Shown here: positions 1-7,638 of the stretch, piece by piece
Layout: every line of letters begins with the position of its first letter
How positions within the stretch are numbered: position 1 is the first letter of the stretch
Assembly: GCA_902619165.1 (NCBI GenBank)
Contig: CACNDI010000012.1
Location: 1 to 64,000 of the forward strand
DNA: 64,000 bases
Direction of reading: 5' to 3'
DNA from: an uncultured Alphaproteobacteria bacterium
GTDB taxonomy: Bacteria; Pseudomonadota; Alphaproteobacteria; Rhodobacterales; Rhodobacteraceae
Made by a program: the position numbers and the translations under genes
The notes under the pieces: model-generated
Told to the model about the DNA's origin: nothing
The model's database searches: none
The model's input: the letters and a program-made list of their open reading frames with translations, nothing else

Positions 1-99
1 GGGCATTCCAGGCATTCCAGGTTGTCCAGCCATTCCGGGCATTCCAGGTTGTCCAGCCATTCCGGACACTCCAGGTTGCCCAGGCATTCCGGGTTGTCC
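1..99 (-). repeat. Collagen-like Gly-X-Y minisatellite
   Basis: Read on the minus strand, these bases encode eleven uninterrupted Gly-X-Y triplets (GQP, GMP, GMA, GVS types), with Pro often in the Y position. At DNA level the element is built from short units around GGACAACCTGGAATG. The array continues past the left edge, so its full copy number is unknown. Such arrays expand and contract by slippage. Confidence 0.85.
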
Positions 100-966
100 A
101 CCACCTCTAGGCATAGGAGGCATCCCACCAGCCTGTTGAACAGCTTGCATAGTCTGACGTCCAATCACCCCATCAGCTTTTACACCTAAACCTCGCTGGA
201 TTTCCATTGCAATCATTCTCTTTTTATTTGGGTCGGGTTCTAACTCCCACTCTCTCATCATATTTCCTAGCGCTGGATTAGCAGGCTGGGCAGGTCGTGG
301 AGCGAATAAAGTGCTAAAAAAACCGCCTTGAGCAGGTTGGTTAGGATTAACACCACCTCCAAGGCCAGGCATTTTGGGTTGTCCTGACTGTCCACCAGGA
401 GGCATTGAAGGCATGCCACCCGCTTGTCGAACCGCTTGCATTGTTTGCGCTCCTATAATTCCGTCAGCCTTGACACCTAGACCTCTCTGGATTTCCATCG
501 CAATCATTCTTTTTTTGTCAGGATTTGGCTCCAATTCCCACTCTTTCATCAAGTTACCTAAACCAGGATTCGCGGGTTGAGCAGGTCGTGGGGCGAATAA
601 ATTACCGAACACGCCACGGCTCGCGTCTGGATTAATTGCGACCTGAGGCTGCTGATTGGCTTGGGCAAGTATACTATCCCCACCTGCTTGTTGAATCGCT
701 TGCATAGTTTGACGTCCAATTACACCATCGGCTTTCACCCCGACCTTTGTTTGTATCTGTCTTGCAAGGTTTTTCTTTTTTATGGGGTCTGTTTCTTTTT
801 CCCACTCCCTCATCATATTCCCTAATTCAGGATTAGCAGGTTGTACAGGTCTGGGGGCGAATAGGTTACTGAAAAATCCCCCCTGGGCTTGTTGACTGTA
901 AGCCGGAGCTTGGAACATAGTAACACTTGCGCAAACAATTAATGACAAAAAATATTTTTTCTTCAT
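1..966 (-). CDS. Secreted protein with three tandem repeats and collagen-like tail (3' end off window)
   Basis: This frame is open for 322 codons and leaves the window without a stop, so the C-terminus is missing. The ATG at 966 has a GGAG 9 nt upstream; an in-frame ATG at 981 lacks one. Residues 1-24 form a signal peptide (KKK, hydrophobic core, APA near the cleavage site). Three units of about 67 residues follow at 30-96, 118-184 and 215-281. Each opens with an LFAPRP block and a conserved W, and ends with KADG-IG-QTMQA, which resembles the last helix of PG_binding_1 domains. Linkers are rich in Gly, Pro, Met and Gln. From residue 290 the chain becomes strict Gly-X-Y triplets. An envelope or cell-surface role is inferred from the signal peptide and the peptidoglycan-binding-like motif. 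I do not recognise a named family. Confidence 0.85.
   Translation of the reverse strand, partial: MKKKYFLSLIVCASVTMFQAPAYSQQAQGGFFSNLFAPRPVQPANPELGNMMREWEKETDPIKKKNLARQIQTKVGVKADGVIGRQTMQAIQQAGGDSILAQANQQPQVAINPDASRGVFGNLFAPRPAQPANPGLGNLMKEWELEPNPDKKRMIAMEIQRGLGVKADGIIGAQTMQAVRQAGGMPSMPPGGQSGQPKMPGLGGGVNPNQPAQGGFFSTLFAPRPAQPANPALGNMMREWELEPDPNKKRMIAMEIQRGLGVKADGVIGRQTMQAVQQAGGMPPMPRGGGQPGMPGQPGVSGMAGQPGMPGMAGQPGMPGMP
124..879 (-). repeat. Three intragenic direct repeats (about 200 bp each)
   Basis: Units lie at 679-879, 415-615 and 124-324 and code for the three repeated domains of the secreted protein. The second and third encode almost the same residues, including a shared ELEP(N/D)P segment followed by an identical run around KKRMIAMEIQRGLGVKADG. 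The first is more diverged, which suggests that the second and third arose by the most recent duplication. Confidence 0.85.
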
Positions 967-1127
967 ACCAATACGCTCCATCAGTTATTATGTAAATGAT
1001 CATATAGTTTCGCTGAATATCCACAATTTGTCAAAAAAACGATCACAATCTCAATAAAAAAGGAATTCAATATTTAAAGCCCCAAAGGATGGATAAAAAT
1101 AAATTTTGTAATTTATTAATGCGGTAT

Positions 1128-1155
1128 CTTGTAATTAAACATTAATTTCCCATAT
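1128..1155 (+). promoter_or_regulatory. Sigma-32 (heat-shock) promoter of hsp20
   Basis: CTTGTA at 1128-1133 is followed after 14 nt by TCCCATAT at 1148-1155. The heat-shock sigma factor consensus is CTTGAA, 13-14 nt, CCCCATNT, so the -10 element matches at 7 of 8 positions and the spacing is right. Transcription would start near 1161, just before the structured leader of the downstream small heat-shock gene. Confidence 0.65.
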
Positions 1156-1162
1156 GAGTAAT

Positions 1163-1213
1163 GAAGGTGCCTAATAGGGCCTTCTAACATAAATCTTGCT
1201 TAATAAAAGGAGA
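1163..1213 (+). promoter_or_regulatory. ROSE-like RNA thermometer in the hsp20 leader
   Basis: Two hairpins fill the short leader. The first, 1163-1184, is a GAAGG/CCTTC stem with a bulged G and a TAATA loop. The second pairs TCTTGCT (1194-1200) with AGGAGA (1208-1213), hiding the Shine-Dalgarno sequence. Its core is the UUGCU/AGGA pairing with the middle G left over, the hallmark of ROSE elements that control alphaproteobacterial small heat-shock genes. Melting on warming would expose the ribosome site 5 nt before the ATG at 1219. The fold was worked out by hand. Confidence 0.7.
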
Positions 1214-1218
1214 TAATC

Positions 1219-1668
1219 ATGAATAGTTTAAGCACACTAAGAAATGCTTTACAGGCATTCGATACAAATACATTTTCGCCTTTTGCTGTCGGTTTTGATA
1301 AGACATTTGATCGTCTTTGGGATTATGCAGCGCACCAAAGTGATACGAATGTGGGTTTCCCCCATTATAACATCGTACAGCAAAATGACTATAAATATAC
1401 TATAGAGATGGCGCTAGCTGGTTACAGTAAATCCGACATAGACGTTGAAGTTGCAGATGGTGTTCTGACCATCAAGTCAATGAAAACAGTCGATGAAAGC
1501 GACAATAAAGTTTACCGAGGTATCGCATCAAGAAACTTTACTCGGAAATTCACTTTAGCGGACGACATAATCGTTAATGACGGGACCTTGAAAGACGGAA
1601 TGCTTTCAATAGAATTAGAGAGAGTAGTTCCAGAAGAAAAGAAGCCTCGTCTTATAAAAATAAAATAA
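1219..1668 (+). CDS. Small heat-shock protein, Hsp20/IbpA family
   Basis: This 149-residue ATP-independent chaperone has an alpha-crystallin domain at roughly residues 35-140. It includes the VEVADGVLTI strand motif and the DGMLSIELER strand pair typical of IbpA-type proteins. The C-terminus carries the IxI anchoring motif (LIKIK) used for oligomer assembly. Family members hold unfolding cytosolic proteins in a refoldable state. The start is the ATG preceded by AGGAG. A sigma-32-type promoter and a ROSE-like hairpin precede it, so both transcription and translation should rise with heat. It is a single-gene unit closed by a strong terminator. Confidence 0.95.
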   Translation: MNSLSTLRNALQAFDTNTFSPFAVGFDKTFDRLWDYAAHQSDTNVGFPHYNIVQQNDYKYTIEMALAGYSKSDIDVEVADGVLTIKSMKTVDESDNKVYRGIASRNFTRKFTLADDIIVNDGTLKDGMLSIELERVVPEEKKPRLIKIK

Positions 1669-1672
1669 AATT

Positions 1673-1706
1673 AACTGGGAGGGGGAAACTGCCCTCTCCC
1701 AGTTTT
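1673..1706. terminator. Bidirectional rho-independent terminator
   Basis: AACTGGGAG plus a G-run pairs with a C-run plus CTCCCAGTT around an AAACTG loop, a stem of about 13 bp, followed by TTTT on the plus strand and by an AT-rich run on the minus strand. It sits between the convergent hsp20 and HemG-like genes and can serve both. Confidence 0.85.
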
Positions 1707-1711
1707 AAAGT

Positions 1712-2230
1712 TTATAAAACTTCCTTCGCAAAATTTTCAACTTTGCTCCAATCAGTAAACTCATACGCCTGGCTTGTATCTGTCGGACCTTTTGTTATGA
1801 GCATGATAAATCGAATTATTAGGCGATCTAGAAACCTGTAGCTTGGGTAGTCAATTCTTCCCGCAAAAACAGCTAATTTATTAGGTTTCCACCCCGATAA
1901 CTCTAAGAATTTCTTCATATAGGGATTAGTATCCGGTTGGTTTTTTTCCTTTTTTCTTGCAACAACATTCACTGTGAAAAAAGCAGTAGATTTTTTTTCT
2001 AGCTCACCTCTGTTTTCTTTAACAAACTCATACACTAGCGGATTATGTTTTCCATATCTAATGCTGGCTCCAATTACTATTTTTCGATATTGAGTCAAAT
2101 CAATCTCAGGAGCATTTTCTATTTCACATAGAGTTATTTCAGATTTTCTTTTAGAAAGCTCTATAATTCGGTCACAGATTCTTTTTGTTTGCCCGTCTGT
2201 AGTGGCATATATGATGAGGGTCTTTTTCAT
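1712..2230 (-). CDS. hemG: HemG-like flavodoxin (protoporphyrinogen oxidase, quinone-dependent)
   Basis: The 172-residue product is a flavodoxin-fold protein with the FMN phosphate loop TDGQT near residue 11 and the GASIRYGKH segment characteristic of HemG. HemG oxidises protoporphyrinogen IX to protoporphyrin IX in heme synthesis and passes electrons to quinones. The length is close to that of E. coli HemG, and the C-terminal half keeps the hydrophobic long-chain insert (FLDRLIIRFIMLITKG) that distinguishes HemG from ordinary flavodoxins. The start codon lacks a visible Shine-Dalgarno sequence. HemG is commonest in gammaproteobacteria, so its presence here is mildly unexpected. No other heme gene adjoins it. 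Confidence 0.8.
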   Translation of the reverse strand: MKKTLIIYATTDGQTKRICDRIIELSKRKSEITLCEIENAPEIDLTQYRKIVIGASIRYGKHNPLVYEFVKENRGELEKKSTAFFTVNVVARKKEKNQPDTNPYMKKFLELSGWKPNKLAVFAGRIDYPSYRFLDRLIIRFIMLITKGPTDTSQAYEFTDWSKVENFAKEVL

Positions 2231-2359
2231 TTATGACAAATTTATTAACATGCTCGGCAATATTTTATCATTTTTTATTTTAATAAGAAGGTTTTGTCAT
2301 ATTTTTTTAAAAAATAATTGCTATAATAGTACATTATATGAACTTAAAAAGGGGGAACA

Positions 2360-2980
2360 ATGAACATTGTATCTATAAGAGAGGTAACACCTGACGTAGG
2401 TAAAGAAAAATTAGCTGAGCTCAGATTTAAAAGAGGAAGTGAAATTCTGGCCAAGCATGGAGCAACAACTCGCTTGTGGAGAGTGATTGTTGGGCAGGGT
2501 GTAGGTGATTTAGTCCTAATGAGTATGTATGAGTCATTTTCCAAGGGAGCGACAGCTTTCCAGAGTTTTTCTGGAGACTCTGACATGGCTGCACTCATGG
2601 ATGAACGCTCAGCTAGCCCCGCAGGAGAACTAAGAGGTCCGAACCTTTTTAGGATGGCTTATGGAGCTCCTACCAATCCTCCGAGACCAATCCTTGTTCA
2701 ACGCATGTATCACATGCCTCGAAAAAATCTTTCGAAGGCTCTTGAACTTGCACCTGAAATGGATGCGCTTACAAAGAGTCTTGATGTTTCAATGGGGGTT
2801 GGTGTTCCTATGTTGGCCTCAGACCATGAGATGATGGGCGTGGTTTATCGATTTAACTCTCTAGAACATTGGGGGACGTCAGTAGACGCAATGTCGCAAA
2901 ACCCAGATTTTGCCGCTCTAGTTGAAAAGGCTAACGATTTAGGAACGCTTAAATCTTCGCGAATGTTGATGAATATTTAA
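2360..2980 (+). CDS. Unknown protein with duplicated alpha/beta halves
   Basis: I do not recognise this 206-residue soluble protein. It has no signal peptide or membrane segment. Residues 1-100 and about 108-206 look like two copies of one pattern: a starting strand (VSIREV / VQRMYH), a Lys/Leu-rich helix, a strand ending near a Gly, then an S-F/S-L block before a helix. That arrangement suggests two ferredoxin-like dimeric alpha/beta-barrel domains (NIPSNAP/ABM-like), which is inference. The ATG at 2360 follows a good AAAGGGGG. It stands alone, with a hairpin terminator after it. Confidence 0.75.
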   Translation: MNIVSIREVTPDVGKEKLAELRFKRGSEILAKHGATTRLWRVIVGQGVGDLVLMSMYESFSKGATAFQSFSGDSDMAALMDERSASPAGELRGPNLFRMAYGAPTNPPRPILVQRMYHMPRKNLSKALELAPEMDALTKSLDVSMGVGVPMLASDHEMMGVVYRFNSLEHWGTSVDAMSQNPDFAALVEKANDLGTLKSSRMLMNI

Positions 2981-2990
2981 AAGCGATTGT

Positions 2991-3023
2991 GCAGACGGTT
3001 GGACTCTATGTCTAGCCGTCTGC
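2991..3023. terminator. Hairpin between convergent genes
   Basis: GCAGACGGTT pairs with AGCCGTCTGC, with an inner GAC/GTC stem. It lies 11 nt after the 2980 stop and 18 nt beyond the end of the opposing gene. There is no long T-run, only AT-rich flanks, so terminator function is probable rather than certain. Confidence 0.6.
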
Positions 3024-3040
3024 CTATAAAACTAAATAAA

Positions 3041-4042
3041 TTATTTTAACTTTATGAGAACACTACCCTTTCTACCAGGAGTTAATGTGGCATCATGAGA
3101 TAATGCGCATTCCTCTAGGTTAAAAACACCACCAACCGCCATCTTAAGAGCACCGTTTGAATGAGCATCATGTAGCGCTTGTATGGCAAGATCTCTGTCT
3201 TGCTTTGGCAAAATATAAATCAATGCAATATTAATCTTTAAAGCCTTAAAAAGGTAAGGTCCGAAAGGAAATGTAGGATTCATATTTTTTGCACCTCCGT
3301 ATAGAGAAATCTCTCCATTTTGTCTGACAATCTTATGCAAGAGATTTACATTCTCCCCAAATTCCACTTCTATTGCTCGGTCAACTCCTGCTGGACATAT
3401 GTCTAAAATCTTTTTGGATAAATCGGAATCTCTATAATCAAATACATGGTCTGCGCCCGCATCTCGAATGTGTTCGAACCCATTTTCAGATCCGGAGGCG
3501 ATTACATTAGCACCAGACCACTTGGCCAATTGTATGCACGTATGTCCTACTGCTCCTGCTCCTCCAGATACAAACACTGTTTTCCCTTTAACCGATCCAT
3601 CTCCTAGAGTGCAATAAGATGCAGTGAGCCCGGGAATTCCTAAACATGCTCCTGTTTCAAATGACATGTCGTGTGGCATTTCGACAGCTTGAGCACTTGG
3701 AACGGTAATATACTCTGCTGCAGTTCCGTTTGGTCTTTGCCATTGACCGTTCCAAATCCAAACTCTTTGTCCAATTCGACTTTCCTCAACGCCCTCTCCA
3801 ACAGCAGTGATAACCCCAGAGCCATCAGAGTTTGGAACGATCTGCTCAAACTGTGGTTTAGTAACTCCAGGCCGATTCCCTGCTCTTGACTTTGCATCTG
3901 ATGGATTTGATCCAGAAAATTCGAGAGAGACTAAAACCTCGCCCTTATCTGCTTTTGGTATTGGTATTTCTCTCAACTTTAAAACATCGGTCGATATACC
4001 GAATTCACTATATGTTATAGCTTTCATCATACTCGTGCCCAT
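3041..4042 (-). CDS. Zinc-independent MDR oxidoreductase, quinone-reductase type
   Basis: This 333-residue medium-chain dehydrogenase/reductase resembles NADPH:quinone reductase. It has the N-terminal GroES-like domain (SGSNPSDAKSRAG, then NSDGSGVITAVGEGV) and a Rossmann domain with the nucleotide motif SGGAGAVGHT at about 160-169. The cysteine/histidine ligands of zinc alcohol dehydrogenases are not evident, fitting the QOR branch. Family members reduce quinones or activated alkenes with NADPH in the cytosol; the substrate here is unknown. The ATG at 4042 has an AGGA 9 nt upstream and is preferred over the internal ATGs at 4030 and 4027. Confidence 0.85.
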   Translation of the reverse strand: MGTSMMKAITYSEFGISTDVLKLREIPIPKADKGEVLVSLEFSGSNPSDAKSRAGNRPGVTKPQFEQIVPNSDGSGVITAVGEGVEESRIGQRVWIWNGQWQRPNGTAAEYITVPSAQAVEMPHDMSFETGACLGIPGLTASYCTLGDGSVKGKTVFVSGGAGAVGHTCIQLAKWSGANVIASGSENGFEHIRDAGADHVFDYRDSDLSKKILDICPAGVDRAIEVEFGENVNLLHKIVRQNGEISLYGGAKNMNPTFPFGPYLFKALKINIALIYILPKQDRDLAIQALHDAHSNGALKMAVGGVFNLEECALSHDATLTPGRKGSVLIKLK

Positions 4043-4154
4043 CTTTAATATTCCTATTCTTCTCTTTATGTTTAAATTAGTAGCAGAGAATTTTCCTCAA
4101 GCGACTTGAATATACTACATGATTAAGTAAATTGTAATTTGATTGTTTTAAAAA

Positions 4155-4793
4155 ATGAAAAGCTGGGCATTATTAGAAACTAAAATTAATTCTCAATACT
4201 CAAAAAGGTTTGAAAAATTTGGGGCCACAGCTAAAGGAGTTTTTTGGGCTTCAACTGCGCGTCAAGAAAAACGATTTGATCTAATCCTCAAAGAAATTCA
4301 AAAAATAACTCAAAACCATATTTTCTTGGAAATTGCTGATATTGGTTGTGGATACGGTTCCTTCGCTGATTATCTAAAAAGGAACCATGATAAAAGTAAG
4401 TTTAACTATGAGGGCTTTGATATTAATCCAAAGTTTATAAAACACTGTCGAAGTAAGTTTTCGGAGGCGAATCTTAGATTCATAATCGATAGCAAACCAT
4501 CATCAAAAAAGGACTTTGTAACTATGTCTGGTACTTATAACCTAGCTACAACAACAAACGTTTCATTATGGGAACAGTATCTATTTAGTTGCCTATCTGA
4601 ATGCTGGTCTTACACAAAAACTGCAATGATTTTTAACTTACAAACATCAACGAAAAGTAAAATTTCGTCACAAAATATTTATTACGCAAATGCGTCAAAA
4701 GTCATCGATTTTTGCGTATCAAGTTTAGGTCCAACTCGAGTTGTGAGAGATAGTAATCTAGAAAATGATGCAACCTTTACAGTCGTAAGATAA
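4155..4793 (+). CDS. Class I SAM-dependent methyltransferase
   Basis: This 212-residue protein has motif I of class I methyltransferases, IADIGCGYGSF, at about residues 60-70, followed by an acidic residue ending the next strand (YEGFDINPKFI). These mark a Rossmann-like AdoMet site. The stretch MSGTYNLATTTNVSLWEQYL would be the post-II/IV region, but the substrate cannot be read from it. There is no Shine-Dalgarno sequence before the ATG. It lies head-on to purF, with only 8 nt between the stop codons. Confidence 0.8.
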   Translation: MKSWALLETKINSQYSKRFEKFGATAKGVFWASTARQEKRFDLILKEIQKITQNHIFLEIADIGCGYGSFADYLKRNHDKSKFNYEGFDINPKFIKHCRSKFSEANLRFIIDSKPSSKKDFVTMSGTYNLATTTNVSLWEQYLFSCLSECWSYTKTAMIFNLQTSTKSKISSQNIYYANASKVIDFCVSSLGPTRVVRDSNLENDATFTVVR

Positions 4794-4801
4794 AAACTTA
4801 C

Positions 4802-6259
4802 TTATTCTTTTTCAGTTTCAAAAAGTAGTGATAGTTGTCTAATAGTTTCTTCTCCACTTTGATCCATTAGGGAAGTTGGATAATCACCCGTAAAACAGTG
4901 ATCCGTGTAACTCGGGCTTTTGGGATCTCTTCCATCTTTGTGACCCATTGCACGGTATAGGCCATCAATCGACAAGTAGGCTATACTATCAACGTCTAAC
5001 ATATCCCTTATTTCATTAAGCTCGTTATTTGCCGCTAGTAAATTTTCTTTTACAGGCGTGTCAATCCCGTAATAATCTGGATACTTTATAGGCGGTGCAG
5101 CTATGCGCATGTGTACCTCGTGGGCTCCTGCATCCCGCATCATTCTTACAATTTTTATAGATGTAGTACCTCTAACCAGTGAGTCATCAACTAAAATTAC
5201 CTTTTTCCCATCAACTAAAATCTTATTCGCGTTATGCTTTAGCTTGACCGAGAATGCTCTTATAGACTGCTGGGGTTCGATAAATGTTCGGCCAACATAG
5301 TGGTTTCTAATAATACCAGTTTCAAATGGGATCTCGGACTGTTCTGCATAACCTATTGCAGCCGGCACCCCACTGTCTGGAACGGGAATAACCATATCTG
5401 CCTGTACAAAAGACTCCTTGGCCAATTCTTTACCAAAGGCCTTCCGACATTGATACACACTTAATCCTCCTACGATACTGTCAGGTCTTGAGAAATAAAT
5501 ATACTCGAAAATGCATGGCCTCGGTTTGACTTGTGGAAAGGGTTTAATACTCTCGATAGTATTGTCAGTTATTACCACAATCTCACCATTTTCCACTTCT
5601 CTAATAAACTTTGCTCCAATAATGTCTAAAGCGCAGGTTTCTGAAGTCAGTATATAGTTTCCGTCTAATTGACCAAGCACCAGTGGCCTAATTCCCAACG
5701 GATCTCTTACTCCGATCAATTTTTTGTTAGTTAATGCAACTAAAGCATAGGCACCTTCGATCCGAGAAAGTGCATCGATAAATCTTGAAATTGTATTACC
5801 TTTTTTTGATCGGGCTACCAGTTGAAGGATTGTTTCTGTATCCGATGTCGATTGAAAAATGGCACCTTCTTTTTTCAACTCATGTCGCAACGTGAGACCA
5901 TTTGTAAGGTTTCCATTATGAGCTATTGCAAAACCTCCAACGGTAAGATCAGCAAAAAGTGGTTGCACATTTCTAAGAACTGTACCCCCAGTAGTTGAAT
6001 ACCGAACATGACCAATCGCTGTATTTCCAGAAAGCCTATCTATAACGCTTTGCTTGGTAAAATGTTCGCTTACTAAGCCTATTCTTCTTTCTGCATGGAA
6101 ATGGTTTTTATCGAACGTAACAATTCCCGCGGACTCCTGTCCTCTGTGCTGTAGGGCGTGTAATCCAAGCGTGGTTATTGCAGCTGCATCATCGTGCCCA
6201 TATATCCCAAAGACACCACATTCGTCTTTTGGCCGATCATCGTCAAACTGATGGTACAC
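4802..6259 (-). CDS. purF: Amidophosphoribosyltransferase
   Basis: PurF commits PRPP to purine synthesis by forming phosphoribosylamine from glutamine. The 485-residue protein has a 13-residue propeptide before the catalytic Cys14 of the Ntn glutaminase domain (ECGVFGIYG), the HVRYSTTG signature, and the PRPP loop VILVDDSLVRGTTS. Compared with the Bacillus-type enzyme, the Cys in PCIFEYIYFSRPDS and that in HCFTGDYPT are kept. The Cys expected at KYPDYYGID and the first Cys of the C-x-x-C are replaced, so a [4Fe-4S] cluster is unlikely. The start is a GTG four bases after GGAGG. It is transcribed divergently from the MFS gene. Confidence 0.95.
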   Translation of the reverse strand: MYHQFDDDRPKDECGVFGIYGHDDAAAITTLGLHALQHRGQESAGIVTFDKNHFHAERRIGLVSEHFTKQSVIDRLSGNTAIGHVRYSTTGGTVLRNVQPLFADLTVGGFAIAHNGNLTNGLTLRHELKKEGAIFQSTSDTETILQLVARSKKGNTISRFIDALSRIEGAYALVALTNKKLIGVRDPLGIRPLVLGQLDGNYILTSETCALDIIGAKFIREVENGEIVVITDNTIESIKPFPQVKPRPCIFEYIYFSRPDSIVGGLSVYQCRKAFGKELAKESFVQADMVIPVPDSGVPAAIGYAEQSEIPFETGIIRNHYVGRTFIEPQQSIRAFSVKLKHNANKILVDGKKVILVDDSLVRGTTSIKIVRMMRDAGAHEVHMRIAAPPIKYPDYYGIDTPVKENLLAANNELNEIRDMLDVDSIAYLSIDGLYRAMGHKDGRDPKSPSYTDHCFTGDYPTSLMDQSGEETIRQLSLLFETEKE

Positions 6260-6396
6260 ATATCCTCCATTTTTAGTAACCTTGTTACTTTAACACAATG
6301 AGGCTAAAGAAAAATCACTAAAATTAGAGGTATTATTAATTTTCCTTTACAACACGTTTTTTTAGTTCTAATCGAGAATTTAATAAGGAATTTATA

Positions 6397-7623
6397 ATGT
6401 CATCACCCGCGGTCTCGAAAGAGCAAAAAAAAGATCAAAAATTTTTACTAATCGTTATAGCAGCATCATGTCTAGTCGCAGCTATGTTTGGCAGCCGAAA
6501 CTCACTTTCACTTACAATCGAAGGTATTGATCAATCTCAAACGCTAAATTATCTACAAATCAGTTTCGCATTTGCGCTTGGTCAGCTAGTAGTAGGCGCT
6601 ATATCGCCATTTGCTGGAATGATAGCGGACAAATATGGATCTGGTAAAACTTTGACTGTGGGTATTTTACTGGGTCTTTTAGGTATTATCTTAATACCTT
6701 ATTCCACTACAGCATTAACTTTATCGATTTCACTAGGTGTTATTTCTTCTATCGGATTAGGTGTTGCTGGACTTCCTGTAGTGCTTGCCTCAGTAAACAG
6801 ACTTATTCCCCAAAATAAAGTTGGAATGGCATTTGGTTTGGTAAACGCTGGTCAATCCTTAGGGCAACTAATTTTAGCTCCACTCGCGGGATTCATAATT
6901 GTAAATTTTGGTTGGATTTTGTGTATTTTATTTTTATGCACAGTTTTATTATTGGTATTGCCTTTTTCTTTTATTCTTAGATCAAGGACAGATGCGAAAC
7001 AGCCTAGTGGTGTTCAAACAAAAACCTTGTCAAAGACATTAAGAATTGCCTTTAATACTCCAAGCTATATTTATTTGGTTGTAGGTTTCTTTGTATGTGG
7101 ATTTCATGTTGCCTTTATAGCCACCCATATGCCAGGTGTCATTCAGGTTTGTGGCTTGCCTCCCACCGTCTCTGGCTGGTCGTTAGGCCTTATTGGTCTT
7201 TTCAATATTGTAGGAAGTATATTTGCTGGTTGGTACATATCAAAAAGGAGCATGCGAATTTTTCTTGCTTATACGTATTTTGCTCGATGCATAATTGTGC
7301 TTTTATTTCTTGCATCACCTAAAGACCTTATATCCGTTATTTTGTTTTCTGCCGCCTTAGGGCTAACCTATTTTTCTGTTATTCCAGCAACTGCTGGGTT
7401 GGTGGGAAAAATGTTTGGTCCGCAATTCATGGCAACACTTTTTGGCTTTGCTCTCTTTTCGCATCAGATTGGTGGCTTTCTTGGGGCATATCTTGGAGGA
7501 TACTTTTTCAGTCTTACAGGAGAGTATACTACTGTTTGGCTTCTTGATGCTGCTCTTGCAGTTTTTGCTGCTCTTATTCACCTGCCTATAAAAGAGAAGC
7601 TAGTCTATTCGGAAGTAACTTAA
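6397..7623 (+). CDS. MFS transporter
   Basis: The 408-residue product has about 12 hydrophobic segments and the major-facilitator loop 2-3 motif GMIADKYGSGK near residue 75. The pattern GLVNAGQSLGQLILAPLAG resembles oxalate/formate-antiporter-like and related monocarboxylate MFS members, but the substrate is not determinable. It should sit in the inner membrane. The ATG has an AAGGAATTTATA leader. It stands alone between purF (divergent) and a GST gene (convergent). Confidence 0.88.
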   Translation: MSSPAVSKEQKKDQKFLLIVIAASCLVAAMFGSRNSLSLTIEGIDQSQTLNYLQISFAFALGQLVVGAISPFAGMIADKYGSGKTLTVGILLGLLGIILIPYSTTALTLSISLGVISSIGLGVAGLPVVLASVNRLIPQNKVGMAFGLVNAGQSLGQLILAPLAGFIIVNFGWILCILFLCTVLLLVLPFSFILRSRTDAKQPSGVQTKTLSKTLRIAFNTPSYIYLVVGFFVCGFHVAFIATHMPGVIQVCGLPPTVSGWSLGLIGLFNIVGSIFAGWYISKRSMRIFLAYTYFARCIIVLLFLASPKDLISVILFSAALGLTYFSVIPATAGLVGKMFGPQFMATLFGFALFSHQIGGFLGAYLGGYFFSLTGEYTTVWLLDAALAVFAALIHLPIKEKLVYSEVT

Positions 7624-7638
7624 TATTAATATAAACTG

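Noticed and set aside
1-120. Short tandem repeats resembling a CRISPR array
   Set aside because: The repeats are in-frame Gly-X-Y codons with no unique spacers.
374-580. Open frame on the plus strand over the repeat gene
   Set aside because: It is the antisense of the second repeat; the minus strand has a signal peptide and clear domain repeats.
1017-1025. DnaA-box-like ATATCCACA
   Set aside because: One mismatch and isolated, with no second box or AT-rich unwinding stretch beside it.
3807-4109. Plus-strand frame overlapping the 5' end of the MDR oxidoreductase gene
   Set aside because: Antisense of a clear conserved gene, with no ribosome site or family motif.
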